NCBI GenBank assembly: GCA_028710885.1
Contig: JAQTTG010000003.1
Location: 1-64,000, forward strand
Direction: 5' to 3'
Origin: Sulfuricurvum sp.
GTDB taxonomy: Bacteria; Campylobacterota; Campylobacteria; Campylobacterales; Sulfurimonadaceae
Length of the DNA stretch: 64,000 bases
Shown here: positions 1 through 7,233 of the stretch, piece after piece
How the letters are laid out: each line of letters opens with the position of its first letter
Numbering within the stretch: the first letter of the stretch is position 1
Position numbers and translations under genes: made by a program
Notes under the pieces: model-generated
Told to the model about the DNA's origin: nothing
Database searches by the model: none
Seen by the model: the letters and a program-made list of their open reading frames with translations, nothing else

Positions 1-95
1 AAACGCCCGGTCCCATTCCGAACCCGGAAGCTAAGACCCTCATCGCTCATAATACTGCATCTTTCAGGTGTGGGAACGTAGGTCGCCGCCTGGCT
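1..95 (+). rRNA. rrf: 5S ribosomal RNA, 3' part
   Basis: The first 95 bases read as a bacterial 5S rRNA lacking roughly its first 20 bases. The conserved loop segment CCCATTCCGAACCCGGAAG is at about 11-29, and the 3' end GTAGGTCGCCGCCTGGCT would pair with the missing 5' end. This implies that the end of an rRNA operon lies just before the window. No clear terminator hairpin follows. The exact 3' end is uncertain by a few bases. Confidence 0.85.
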
Positions 96-499
96 CTCAG
101 ATTTCTTTCTTCTTTAATAATCAATCATAAAAAACTTCTTACAACACAAATTATTTTTAGTAGCTATCCTCTGACTTATTAATAAATAATGCATCACAAA
201 AATGTCACGTTAAATGTTACTTTATTACACACTATCACAATCTTGTTATTTTATTTTATCCTTTATAACGGGAATTAATTCTCTATTATATGACTATATA
301 TTGCGTTATTAGGCAAATTTGACGTTTAATATAGTCTAATGTTTTTAAATAAAGCGTCGTATTATATATATGATTAGTATTATAAGAAAAATGTATATCG
401 TAATAAAAACATGTTAAGTTTCAATTAATTTTATCACCCCTATAATAGTGCTGTTAACGGATCGTTTACCGATTCGAATTACTTGACTTAGGAGAGTTA
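96..499. other. AT-rich intergenic region between 5S rRNA and porin gene
   Basis: About 400 bases without a convincing coding frame and very AT-rich. Apart from a TATAAT box at 441-446 ahead of the porin gene, I see only scattered T-runs and short AT palindromes. It may hold further promoters for the strongly expressed porin, but no specific operator can be supported. Confidence 0.6.
441..446 (+). promoter_or_regulatory. Candidate -10 box of the porin gene
   Basis: A perfect TATAAT lies 54 bases before the porin start codon. The upstream region is AT-rich without a clear TTGACA, which is common in Campylobacterota, where the -35 box is weakly conserved. It predicts a 5' leader of about 45 bases. 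Confidence 0.5.
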
Positions 500-1744
500 A
501 TGAAACGTTCAATCAAAATCGCGGTAGCTGCTGCAATCGCTTTAAGCTCAACTGCTGCATTCGCAACAAACGGTGACCATTTAATTGGAATGGGTGCAAA
601 ATCTCGTGGTATGGGTGGTATCGGTATTGGTATGAGTCACGGAGCTGAAACGGCACTTTCTAATCCTGCCTTGATTACATCAGTTGCTGGCACTGAAATT
701 TCATTTGGCGGAACAGTATTTATGCCAAAAGTAAAAAATAATTTGAATATCGGAATGTCTGATTCAGATAGCACTGCTGATCTTTCTGTTATACCAGAAG
801 TTGCTATTGCTCAAAAAGCTTCTGATAACTTTTGGTGGGGAATTGGTATGTATGGAGTAGCCGGTATGGGTACTGATTATGCAAATAAATCGCAAAATTT
901 CAACATGCAAACTAACTTGCAATTAATGCAATTTGCAATTCCTTTAGCGTATAAAGCGGATGGCTTAAGCGTAGGTATTTCTCCTGTATTGCAATATGGG
1001 TCATTGGATATAACGTATAATGGGGCATTAGATGCAACAAATACGCCGGCTGCTGCTGTTGTACCTATATCAACTGGTAAAGGTGTAGCGCAAGACTTTG
1101 GCCTTGGCTATAATTTAGGCCTAGCATATGAAGTAAGTGATATTACAGTTGGTGCTTCATACAAATCTGCTATTGATATGGTTTATAGAAATCAACTTAC
1201 AAGTGCATTAGCTCCATTTCATAGTTTTGGTCTTTTAACAAATATTACAACTGACAACTTAGAGCAGCCAGCTGAAATTGGTGTTGGTACCTCATATAAA
1301 ATGGGTGGAAATACTTTTGCTATTGATTATAAGCAAATTAAATGGGCAAGTGCAAAAGGGTATAAAGATTTTGGCTGGCAAGATCAAAATGTATTGATCT
1401 TGGGTTACCAATATGCACAAGACAATTGGGCTTTGCGTGCCGGTTACAATCATGCAAAAAATCCAGTTAAAGAGCAAAATGGTGTTACTTCCGCTGACGG
1501 CGCAGCATTAAATATGTTTAATTTGTTAGGTTTTCCTGCAACAGTACAAACTCATTATACAGCAGGTGGAACTTATGCTTTCAGTAAAATGACTTCTGTT
1601 GACTTGGCATATATGTATGCACCACAAGTTACTGATACTTACAGTATGGCAGCATTTGCTGGATTCGGTCCTGCTAATCCAACTTCTGTTACGACAAAGC
1701 ATAGTCAATCAAGTGCAAGTTTTCAACTAAACTTCAAATTCTAA
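500..1744 (+). CDS. OmpP1/FadL family outer membrane transport protein
   Basis: A 414-residue outer membrane beta-barrel of the OmpP1/FadL/TodX family, whose members take up hydrophobic molecules. There is a Sec signal peptide (about residues 1-22, ending AAFA). The mature start TNGDHLIGMGAKSRGMGG resembles the FadL N-terminal plug, followed by SHGAETALSNPA. The chain ends in phenylalanine (NFKF), as barrels do. A good Shine-Dalgarno (AGGAGAG) lies 6 bases before the ATG. The gene is monocistronic, bounded by a hairpin terminator. In a sulfur oxidiser the substrate could be a hydrophobic compound such as an alkane, a fatty acid or S8; the sequence does not decide. Confidence 0.85.
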   Translation: MKRSIKIAVAAAIALSSTAAFATNGDHLIGMGAKSRGMGGIGIGMSHGAETALSNPALITSVAGTEISFGGTVFMPKVKNNLNIGMSDSDSTADLSVIPEVAIAQKASDNFWWGIGMYGVAGMGTDYANKSQNFNMQTNLQLMQFAIPLAYKADGLSVGISPVLQYGSLDITYNGALDATNTPAAAVVPISTGKGVAQDFGLGYNLGLAYEVSDITVGASYKSAIDMVYRNQLTSALAPFHSFGLLTNITTDNLEQPAEIGVGTSYKMGGNTFAIDYKQIKWASAKGYKDFGWQDQNVLILGYQYAQDNWALRAGYNHAKNPVKEQNGVTSADGAALNMFNLLGFPATVQTHYTAGGTYAFSKMTSVDLAYMYAPQVTDTYSMAAFAGFGPANPTSVTTKHSQSSASFQLNFKF

Positions 1745-1803
1745 TAAATCCGTCTTTTCTCTCCCATCGGGAGAGATTCACAATCCATTCACCTTTTCAA
1801 GCA

Positions 1804-1846
1804 ATAATAAGATACCAAGATGATTGGGATGTTATTATCGTTTTTT
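1804..1846 (+). terminator. Rho-independent terminator after porin gene
   Basis: ATAATAA (1804-1810) pairs with TTATTAT (1832-1838). An inner stem, CCAA (1815-1818) with TTGG (1824-1827), closes a GATGA loop, and a run of six T follows at 1841-1846. A second, shorter hairpin (CTCTCCC-ATC-GGGAGAG, 1759-1775) sits just after the stop codon but lacks a T-run. Confidence 0.75.
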
Positions 1847-1919
1847 GATGTCTTTGTGATACAATATACTTTAACGAGAACGTATTACGGCTCAAGGCGA
1901 TTACACAGAGGAGATTCAT

Positions 1920-2930
1920 ATGTTTAACAGATTAATAATTGGGGCAGCAGCATTATCGTTGGCTGCAACGATGGCATTTGGTGCCCAAGGGGCAAAGTTT
2001 TATGTTGGTGAAGGCGATAAATCAAAAGAATTTATGAGCTTGGTTAATGACAAAATCAGTACGATTGGATTTGTATTATCTGATCCGCATGAGCGCATTA
2101 ATGATGCGTACAAAACAAAATGGGGCACTGAATTTAAAACAGTAAAAGGGGCGCAAGAGAAGCATCCTGATTTCGATCCTACGTTTAAAGAAACATTGGA
2201 TAATTTAGGCTTTTTCTCAATCACAAATGACTCTGTTGTTGGACCATTGTTGATGAAAGAACCGGCATTAGGTGGATTTTCACCGTTTAATTTGCATATT
2301 TATAAAAAAATGGGTGAAGATAAAACCTATGTAGGACATGTTGACCCTGAAACAATGCTCAATATTGTTGGTGTTAAAGATGCAGACGTACGTGCTAAAT
2401 TTGTAGCATCTTTTGTCCCGTTGGATAAAATGGTCGGGCAAGAGATCGGATCAAAAACTCAAACGGTTGATTACAAAGCACTTCCTGCTAAACCAATGAT
2501 GACGTTTGAAGTTCCTTTCGAGCGCGGCGCAAGTTTAGATGCATTTATCAGTGATTTTCAAGGTAAATTTGAAGCGGCATTTGAAGCTCACAAATATATC
2601 ATTGCAGGATACAAAGATATTAAAGGTTCTATGACTGATAACAATATTGAATTTGGCCGTTACGATGCATATTGGGTCTATTCGCTCTGTCATTTCCGTT
2701 TCTCAGAAGGAATTTTTAATCATGGTCGCCCTGATGCCGGAGCATTTGCACCGTGTTCAATGTATATGTATGTTGAAAAAGGTTCGAACAAACTTATGAT
2801 CGGTATGCCTCGTTTGGAAAACTGGATTGCTGTTATGGGGATCAATGATCCTAAAATGGTTGATTCGATTCATGCATTGGATAAAGAAATTACAGGTATT
2901 ATGACCGGCTTGGGAGCAAAAGAACTATGA
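1920..2930 (+). CDS. Secreted DUF302-like protein
   Basis: A 336-residue exported protein with a signal peptide (residues 1-22, ending AFGA). The C-terminal half contains a PC-containing strand motif (GAFAPCSMYMYVEKG, about residues 273-287) followed by PRLENWIAVMGI. This resembles DUF302-type domains, and the N-terminal half may be a divergent second copy. The DUF302 function is unknown. Shine-Dalgarno AGAGGAG precedes the ATG. The stop overlaps the next start by 4 bases (ATGA), so the two are translated together. No TM segment follows the signal peptide, so it is probably periplasmic. The family call is moderate. Confidence 0.65.
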   Translation: MFNRLIIGAAALSLAATMAFGAQGAKFYVGEGDKSKEFMSLVNDKISTIGFVLSDPHERINDAYKTKWGTEFKTVKGAQEKHPDFDPTFKETLDNLGFFSITNDSVVGPLLMKEPALGGFSPFNLHIYKKMGEDKTYVGHVDPETMLNIVGVKDADVRAKFVASFVPLDKMVGQEIGSKTQTVDYKALPAKPMMTFEVPFERGASLDAFISDFQGKFEAAFEAHKYIIAGYKDIKGSMTDNNIEFGRYDAYWVYSLCHFRFSEGIFNHGRPDAGAFAPCSMYMYVEKGSNKLMIGMPRLENWIAVMGINDPKMVDSIHALDKEITGIMTGLGAKEL

Positions 2931-3760
2931 AAAAAATCTATACGATTATTATGAGTGCATTCGTAATCGCATTTTGCGGATGTGCCGGTACAACTCCTGC
3001 AGCAGAAGCTGGCGTAAAAATTGAAAAAGTTGTTTCAACGTATAAAATTGGCGCTTATAGCGATGTTGAGAGTACTAAATCTAAACTTTCATCTGTTGGA
3101 TTTGAAGTAGTCGGCACATATAAAAGCGATGCTGGGACAACTGTTTTATTTACTAATGCTCAAATGAAAGCAGCAGCAAATAAACCATCGCGTGGATTTG
3201 CAGCAGTTGGACGTCTTTTGGTGGATGATGAGCATAAGCAAATCAGTATTGCTAACCCTGTCTATTTTGGAAAAGCATTTATGCAAAAAGAGTATAGTCA
3301 TGCAACATCTGCAGCTGAATTGTCATCTCTAGAAAAAGCATTTGGACCTCTTAAAGATTCTGAGGATAAATGGGAATTTGCAGGTTTAGCGGATTATCAT
3401 TTCATGATGAGTATGCCGTATTATGCAGATATGGATGTAGTAGGAACAGGTTCAACTTCTGATCTCGTTGCAAAAGCAAAAGCAGCTAAAGGGACGACAG
3501 CTGTCGTTCAAGTGGGTGCAGACAGCTATGTTGCATTTGTAGAACTTGATAAGCGTACTAGTGGATTTGTGAAAAAAATCGGTTCTCAAAACGGAGAGAT
3601 TTTGCCGTATGCTGTTTTGATTGAAAATGGTGAAGCAAAAGCGTTGAATGCTAAGTATTTTATTGCTATTAGCTACCCACTTCTTACTATGACAGAATTT
3701 ATGGGGATAGCAACTGTACCAGATGCAATCACTAAAGGTCTTCAAAAAATCTTTAAATAA
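2927..3760 (+). CDS. Putative lipoprotein, partner of the DUF302-like protein
   Basis: A 277-residue protein starting with a lipoprotein-type signal; the lipobox-like AFCGC places the lipidated cysteine at about residue 19. No domain is recognised with certainty. A segment near the start (KLSSVGFEVVGTYKSD) is reminiscent of the DUF302 fold, so it may be a divergent paralogue of its neighbour. It overlaps the preceding gene by ATGA, indicating an obligate pair, and it is followed by a strong two-way terminator. The role may be a membrane-anchored periplasmic partner; the substrate is unknown. Confidence 0.65.
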   Translation: MKKIYTIIMSAFVIAFCGCAGTTPAAEAGVKIEKVVSTYKIGAYSDVESTKSKLSSVGFEVVGTYKSDAGTTVLFTNAQMKAAANKPSRGFAAVGRLLVDDEHKQISIANPVYFGKAFMQKEYSHATSAAELSSLEKAFGPLKDSEDKWEFAGLADYHFMMSMPYYADMDVVGTGSTSDLVAKAKAAKGTTAVVQVGADSYVAFVELDKRTSGFVKKIGSQNGEILPYAVLIENGEAKALNAKYFIAISYPLLTMTEFMGIATVPDAITKGLQKIFK

Positions 3761-3766
3761 GCAAGT

Positions 3767-3797
3767 AAGTAAGTTTCCATTAGCTGGAAACTTACTT
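3767..3797. terminator. Bidirectional terminator between convergent genes
   Basis: AAGTAAGTTTCC (3767-3778) pairs perfectly over 12 bp with GGAAACTTACTT (3786-3797) around a 7-base loop. It sits between the lipoprotein gene and the convergent mrp gene, so it can serve both strands, although the flanking T-runs are short. Confidence 0.75.
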
Positions 3798-3800
3798 TAC

Positions 3801-4841
3801 TTATAGTCTAAACTTTACTGCTTTTAACATGTTTTCTACAATCTCACGATAATAACTTTTTAATGTATCATTGCCTAAAACAACTGGAGGCTCACCGTTA
3901 TCGGATCCTTCTCGGATGTCCATATTTAAGGGAATTTGCCCTAGCAACGGTATGTTATAGCGCTCGGCTAAACGTGCTCCGCCACCATTTCCAAAAATAT
4001 CGTAGCGAGTACCGGTATCTGGAGCTACGAAATAGCTCATATTTTCCACGAGTCCCGCCATTGGGACATGAATGTCTTGGAACATACGTATGGAGCGACT
4101 AACATCATCGCTGGCTACCAACTGAGGAGTAGTTACGATAACCCCTGCTGTGATAGGAAGCTCTTGTGCCATCGTGAGTTGGATATCTCCGGTTCCCGGA
4201 GGCATATCGATGACCATGAAATCTAACTCGCCCCATGCGACATCTTCTAAAAATTGTATTAGTGCTGAAACTGCTACAGATGAGCGCCATACCAAAGGTG
4301 TATCTGAAGTTGGTGTTGTGAGGGCAACGCTCATAATTTTGAGTCCGTAGTTTTCACATGGAACAATTTTATTATCGTCATTCCAGCTGATTTTTTCTAA
4401 ATCCGTATTGGTTAATCGAGGTACATTTGGACCATATACATCGGCATCTAAGATACCAACTTTATACCCTTTTTGTGCCAAGGCAATTGCAAGATTAACG
4501 CTGACAGTACTTTTCCCCACTCCACCTTTACCACTTGTGATTGCGATAACATTTTTGGCATATGGAGCACGATTATTAGGTGTAGCACTATTTCCATAAT
4601 TAGTATCTTTTTGAGCGAGCACTTTTTTTGTGATATGTAAAGAGGTAAATGATTGTGAAAAAGCTGTTTCGATTGCTGTTTTGACACTTAGATATGAATC
4701 GTCGCTAACGGTAAGTAGTTCAATTGTAGCGCTTTCATTGCTTACTTTTACGTCCGATATCAGTTTTAATTCGCCAAGTGTTCTGCTAAGTCCAGGATAG
4801 CTAAGGTTATTAAGTGCGAGTTGTAACTCTTTAGTGTTCAT
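3801..4841 (-). CDS. mrp: Mrp/NBP35 family iron-sulfur cluster carrier ATPase
   Basis: A P-loop ATPase of the Mrp/ApbC/NBP35 family, which binds and transfers Fe-S clusters in the cytoplasm. An N-terminal MIP18/DUF59-like domain (residues 1-75, TKELQLALNNLSYPGLSRTLGELKLI) is followed by the deviant Walker A GKGGVGKSTVSVN at about residue 105. Further motifs are DADVYGPNVPRL, the Walker B-like DFMVIDMPPGTGD and GLVENMSYF. I place the start at the internal ATG (MNTKELQ), because GAGGG lies 7 bases before it and upstream in-frame codons overlap the previous gene. The family CxxC is not obvious. The length of 346 residues is typical. It is the last gene of a three-gene operon. Confidence 0.92.
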   Translation of the reverse strand: MNTKELQLALNNLSYPGLSRTLGELKLISDVKVSNESATIELLTVSDDSYLSVKTAIETAFSQSFTSLHITKKVLAQKDTNYGNSATPNNRAPYAKNVIAITSGKGGVGKSTVSVNLAIALAQKGYKVGILDADVYGPNVPRLTNTDLEKISWNDDNKIVPCENYGLKIMSVALTTPTSDTPLVWRSSVAVSALIQFLEDVAWGELDFMVIDMPPGTGDIQLTMAQELPITAGVIVTTPQLVASDDVSRSIRMFQDIHVPMAGLVENMSYFVAPDTGTRYDIFGNGGGARLAERYNIPLLGQIPLNMDIREGSDNGEPPVVLGNDTLKSYYREIVENMLKAVKFRL

Positions 4842-5205
4842 ATGGATTCCCTCTAATTTCTCGTGCCAATAACGCTTTTGTACCGTTGGCTTTTTGCGCA
4901 AGTTTGGCTAAAGGTGTACGTGCATTAGGATATTCTAGGCTTAGTCGATGATAAGCGTTTATTCTATCATCAATAAGATGATGAAGTGATGCAATAACGC
5001 CATTGATAGTACCAATTTTTTCCGATTCATTTAATAAATCTTTAATAAGCATTTCACGTGAATGCATTTGTAATTCTAAACCATTAGAATTACCTATATT
5101 GATAAAATCAGATGCGCTTAGGTAAAGGCCTGAGAAAAAAGTGTTTAAAAAATGATTTTCAAGAGCTAAAAATTTACTGCGTTCATCTTGGTGGGAGTAT
5201 TTCAT
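4831..5205 (-). CDS. Conserved hypothetical protein, 124 residues
   Basis: I do not recognise this protein. It has 124 residues, mostly predicted helical, with no signal peptide, no TM segment and no cysteine. It lies between the repeat protein and mrp, overlapping the former by ATGA and the latter by 11 bases, so the three genes are translationally coupled. The context suggests a small cytoplasmic accessory in Fe-S assembly or repair, which is inference only. Confidence 0.65.
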   Translation of the reverse strand: MKYSHQDERSKFLALENHFLNTFFSGLYLSASDFINIGNSNGLELQMHSREMLIKDLLNESEKIGTINGVIASLHHLIDDRINAYHRLSLEYPNARTPLAKLAQKANGTKALLAREIRGNPYEH

Positions 5206-5807
5206 GCACGTTCTCCTAGATTCGCTTTCGCTGCTTTAGTAACATCAACATCATTGTCATCAAGGAGACGCTCAATGATCTCTTTAGGGGCAGCACGGTT
5301 TTCTGCAAGGCGCATGCGAACCATTTTATCGCTGTCATCAGCAAGAATTTTTAAGAGTTTTACGGGTGTATTTGGGTTACCGGATAGCCCATCACGAACG
5401 ATTTTTTCGTCATTAAAAAATTTTTCCAAAACATCCGATGGTGTAGCAGGATTGGTTGCTACGAGTGCTCTTACTAAGTTGATGGAGTCATTTGCCAAAT
5501 GCCGTAAAACTTCAACCGGGGTATGAGGATTTTTAGCTACTGCCCATCTGGCACCCATGTCAATTGGATTTTGAGAAATATCGATCAATAAGGAAACCAT
5601 AATAGGACTATATTCTTTGTCCCGTTCATATACCGAAGTTCGTAAGGAGAGGTTCATAGCAACCTGACCTACAATTTCTTTGTGATTTTTGTATGCGTTG
5701 TATATAGATTCAACTTCTTCAATAGGAAGAGCTTTATCTTCGAGTAATTCGATAAGTTTTGCCGTATCTGACATGTTGATAGCAGTTTGGGTGGTCTCTA
5801 TACTCAT
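5202..5807 (-). CDS. Leucine-rich repeat variant (LRV)/HEAT-like repeat protein
   Basis: A 201-residue cytoplasmic helical-repeat protein. From about residue 80 it shows four or five copies of a ~24-residue unit of the form NPxTPxxVLxxLAxDxxxxVRxxLAxN (AKNPHTPVEVLRHLAND, ATNPATPSDVLEKFFND, SGNPNTPVKLLKILADD, AENRAAPKEIIERLLDD). This matches the leucine-rich repeat variant family. Classical LRV proteins of nitrogen fixers carry an N-terminal 4Fe-4S cluster; this one has no cysteine motif. It is the first gene of the operon with the 124-residue protein and Mrp. The repeats probably form a protein-binding scaffold. Confidence 0.8.
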   Translation of the reverse strand: MSIETTQTAINMSDTAKLIELLEDKALPIEEVESIYNAYKNHKEIVGQVAMNLSLRTSVYERDKEYSPIMVSLLIDISQNPIDMGARWAVAKNPHTPVEVLRHLANDSINLVRALVATNPATPSDVLEKFFNDEKIVRDGLSGNPNTPVKLLKILADDSDKMVRMRLAENRAAPKEIIERLLDDNDVDVTKAAKANLGERA

Positions 5808-5951
5808 GAGGTGTCCCTTTTGTGATAAAAATATTCGTCATACTATCAAAAAGTGATTAAATAATCAGTATTAGTTATAGAGTATAAGGATAAAAACAGA
5901 CTAGGTTTTATAAGAAAACGTAAAACAACACACACTAATTACATATTTAAA

Positions 5952-5975
5952 AATTGTGATAATTATGTAACAATT
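5952..5975. promoter_or_regulatory. Inverted repeat, possible Crp/Fnr-type operator
   Basis: AATTGT (5952-5957) and ACAATT (5970-5975) form a perfect dyad, and the core fits TTGTTA-N8-TCACAA on the minus strand (5/6 half-site match). It lies in the divergent region between the LRV operon and the rhodanese/molybdoenzyme operon, about 58 bases upstream of the latter's -10 box. A Crp/Fnr-family activator is a reasonable guess, but the regulator is unknown. Confidence 0.4.
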
Positions 5976-6032
5976 TGTAATACTCATGTGACGGAATAAA
6001 AAGAATTTAACAGTTATTAAGAGACTCGCCCA

Positions 6033-6038
6033 TATAAT
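6033..6038 (+). promoter_or_regulatory. Candidate -10 box of rhodanese/molybdoenzyme operon
   Basis: TATAAT, 64 bases before the rhodanese start codon. There is no good -35 match upstream, consistent with either weak -35 conservation in this group or activator dependence through the dyad at 5952-5975. Confidence 0.5.
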
Positions 6039-6102
6039 AGGAACGGTTATTCCGTAAATTTACGCACATACGATTGTGCACATTATAAAAAAAGGAGCAC
6101 GG

Positions 6103-7224
6103 ATGAACAGATGGTTAAAATCGCTCTGTGTGGTTGCATCATTATCGGCGTCATCAGTGATGGGGGCCGATGGGTATGCGAATAAGGATATCCTTATTTC
6201 AGCTGACGATGCAGTCAAGCTGATCGGCAACCCAAAAGTGATGTTTGTTTCAGGTGACAATGAGGATGTTTACAAACTCGGTCATATCAAAGGGTCTGTA
6301 GAGATGTTCGCGCATCATTTACATGAATCAGATATCACAGGGGAAATGGAGTGCGCTCCATTGTATCGTTGTATCCCTGATGCCGAACATTATATTGGCA
6401 GTAAAGGTATTACTAACGATATGACTATCATTGCGTATGATGACTTTAAAGGTCCAAATGCAACAGGTGTATATTCATTCTTTAAAAGTTATGGGCATAA
6501 AAATGTCAAAGTACTCAATGGTGGACGCGCAGCTATCATGGCAGTTGATCCGGCACAAAAAGAGTATGATGGATTGAATTCACAACTTAAAGAGATTAAA
6601 AAAGCACAAAAAGCTGACAAAGAAACTTTGAAAAAAGATGCTAATGCAGATAAAGCGGCATTAGGGGCTTCAATTTCTAAAGCAGATGCTGATATCAAAG
6701 ATCTTCAAACAAAAATGAATGATGTTGAAAAACGTCTTCTTGTTGTAAAAGGTGAAGAAGAAGATGCAGTTAAGACATATAAAATTGATCCTAAAAAAAT
6801 TGATTATTCTGCAATCGCCGGTAAAGAAGAAGTTAAGCATGCGATGGAAGATATCCTTAAAAATGGTAAAAATTCAAAATATGTAATTATTGATTCACGT
6901 GCTATAGCTGAAATTATCGGTGAGCGTAAAATGGATAATGTTGCACGTGGTGGACATATCCCTGGTGCAACTTTCATTGAATGGAATCGCGTTTCAGATA
7001 CTGATAATAAACTTTCATTCAAAAGTGCAGATGAAATCAAAAAAGTATACGATTCTTATGGGGTAACACCTGATAAAACTATCTACGCATATTGTCAAGT
7101 TGGAGCAGGTCGCGGTTCTGAAAATATTACGGCGCTTCAGCTTCTAGGTTACAAAAATGTCAAAGTCTTCACAGGAAGCTGGGATGTTTGGGGTAACGAT
7201 ATGAACTTACCGATTAAAAGATAA
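6103..7224 (+). CDS. Periplasmic double-rhodanese sulfurtransferase with coiled-coil linker
   Basis: A 373-residue exported sulfurtransferase (signal peptide 1-22, ending VMGA). The start is set by AAGGAG 5 bases before ATG. Rhodanese domain I (about 28-150) contains GHIKGSVEM, but its active-site loop reads YDDFKGPNA with no cysteine, so it is probably catalytically inactive. A charged, lysine/alanine-rich coiled coil of about 70 residues follows (about 155-225), which is unusual for the family. Domain II (about 240-373) has RGGHIPGATFIEW and the loop YCQVGAGRGSE, giving a catalytic cysteine that could carry persulfide. It is the first gene of the molybdoenzyme operon, 9 bases before the alpha subunit. 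It may load or receive sulfane sulfur for that enzyme, which is inference. Confidence 0.88.
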   Translation: MNRWLKSLCVVASLSASSVMGADGYANKDILISADDAVKLIGNPKVMFVSGDNEDVYKLGHIKGSVEMFAHHLHESDITGEMECAPLYRCIPDAEHYIGSKGITNDMTIIAYDDFKGPNATGVYSFFKSYGHKNVKVLNGGRAAIMAVDPAQKEYDGLNSQLKEIKKAQKADKETLKKDANADKAALGASISKADADIKDLQTKMNDVEKRLLVVKGEEEDAVKTYKIDPKKIDYSAIAGKEEVKHAMEDILKNGKNSKYVIIDSRAIAEIIGERKMDNVARGGHIPGATFIEWNRVSDTDNKLSFKSADEIKKVYDSYGVTPDKTIYAYCQVGAGRGSENITALQLLGYKNVKVFTGSWDVWGNDMNLPIKR

Positions 7225-7233
7225 GGCAGAATT

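Noticed and set aside
3863-4102. Plus-strand frame opposite mrp and other long antisense frames (e.g. 10162-10641 minus, 33420-33812 plus)
   Set aside because: They lie wholly opposite well-supported genes, have no Shine-Dalgarno, and their composition is not protein-like.
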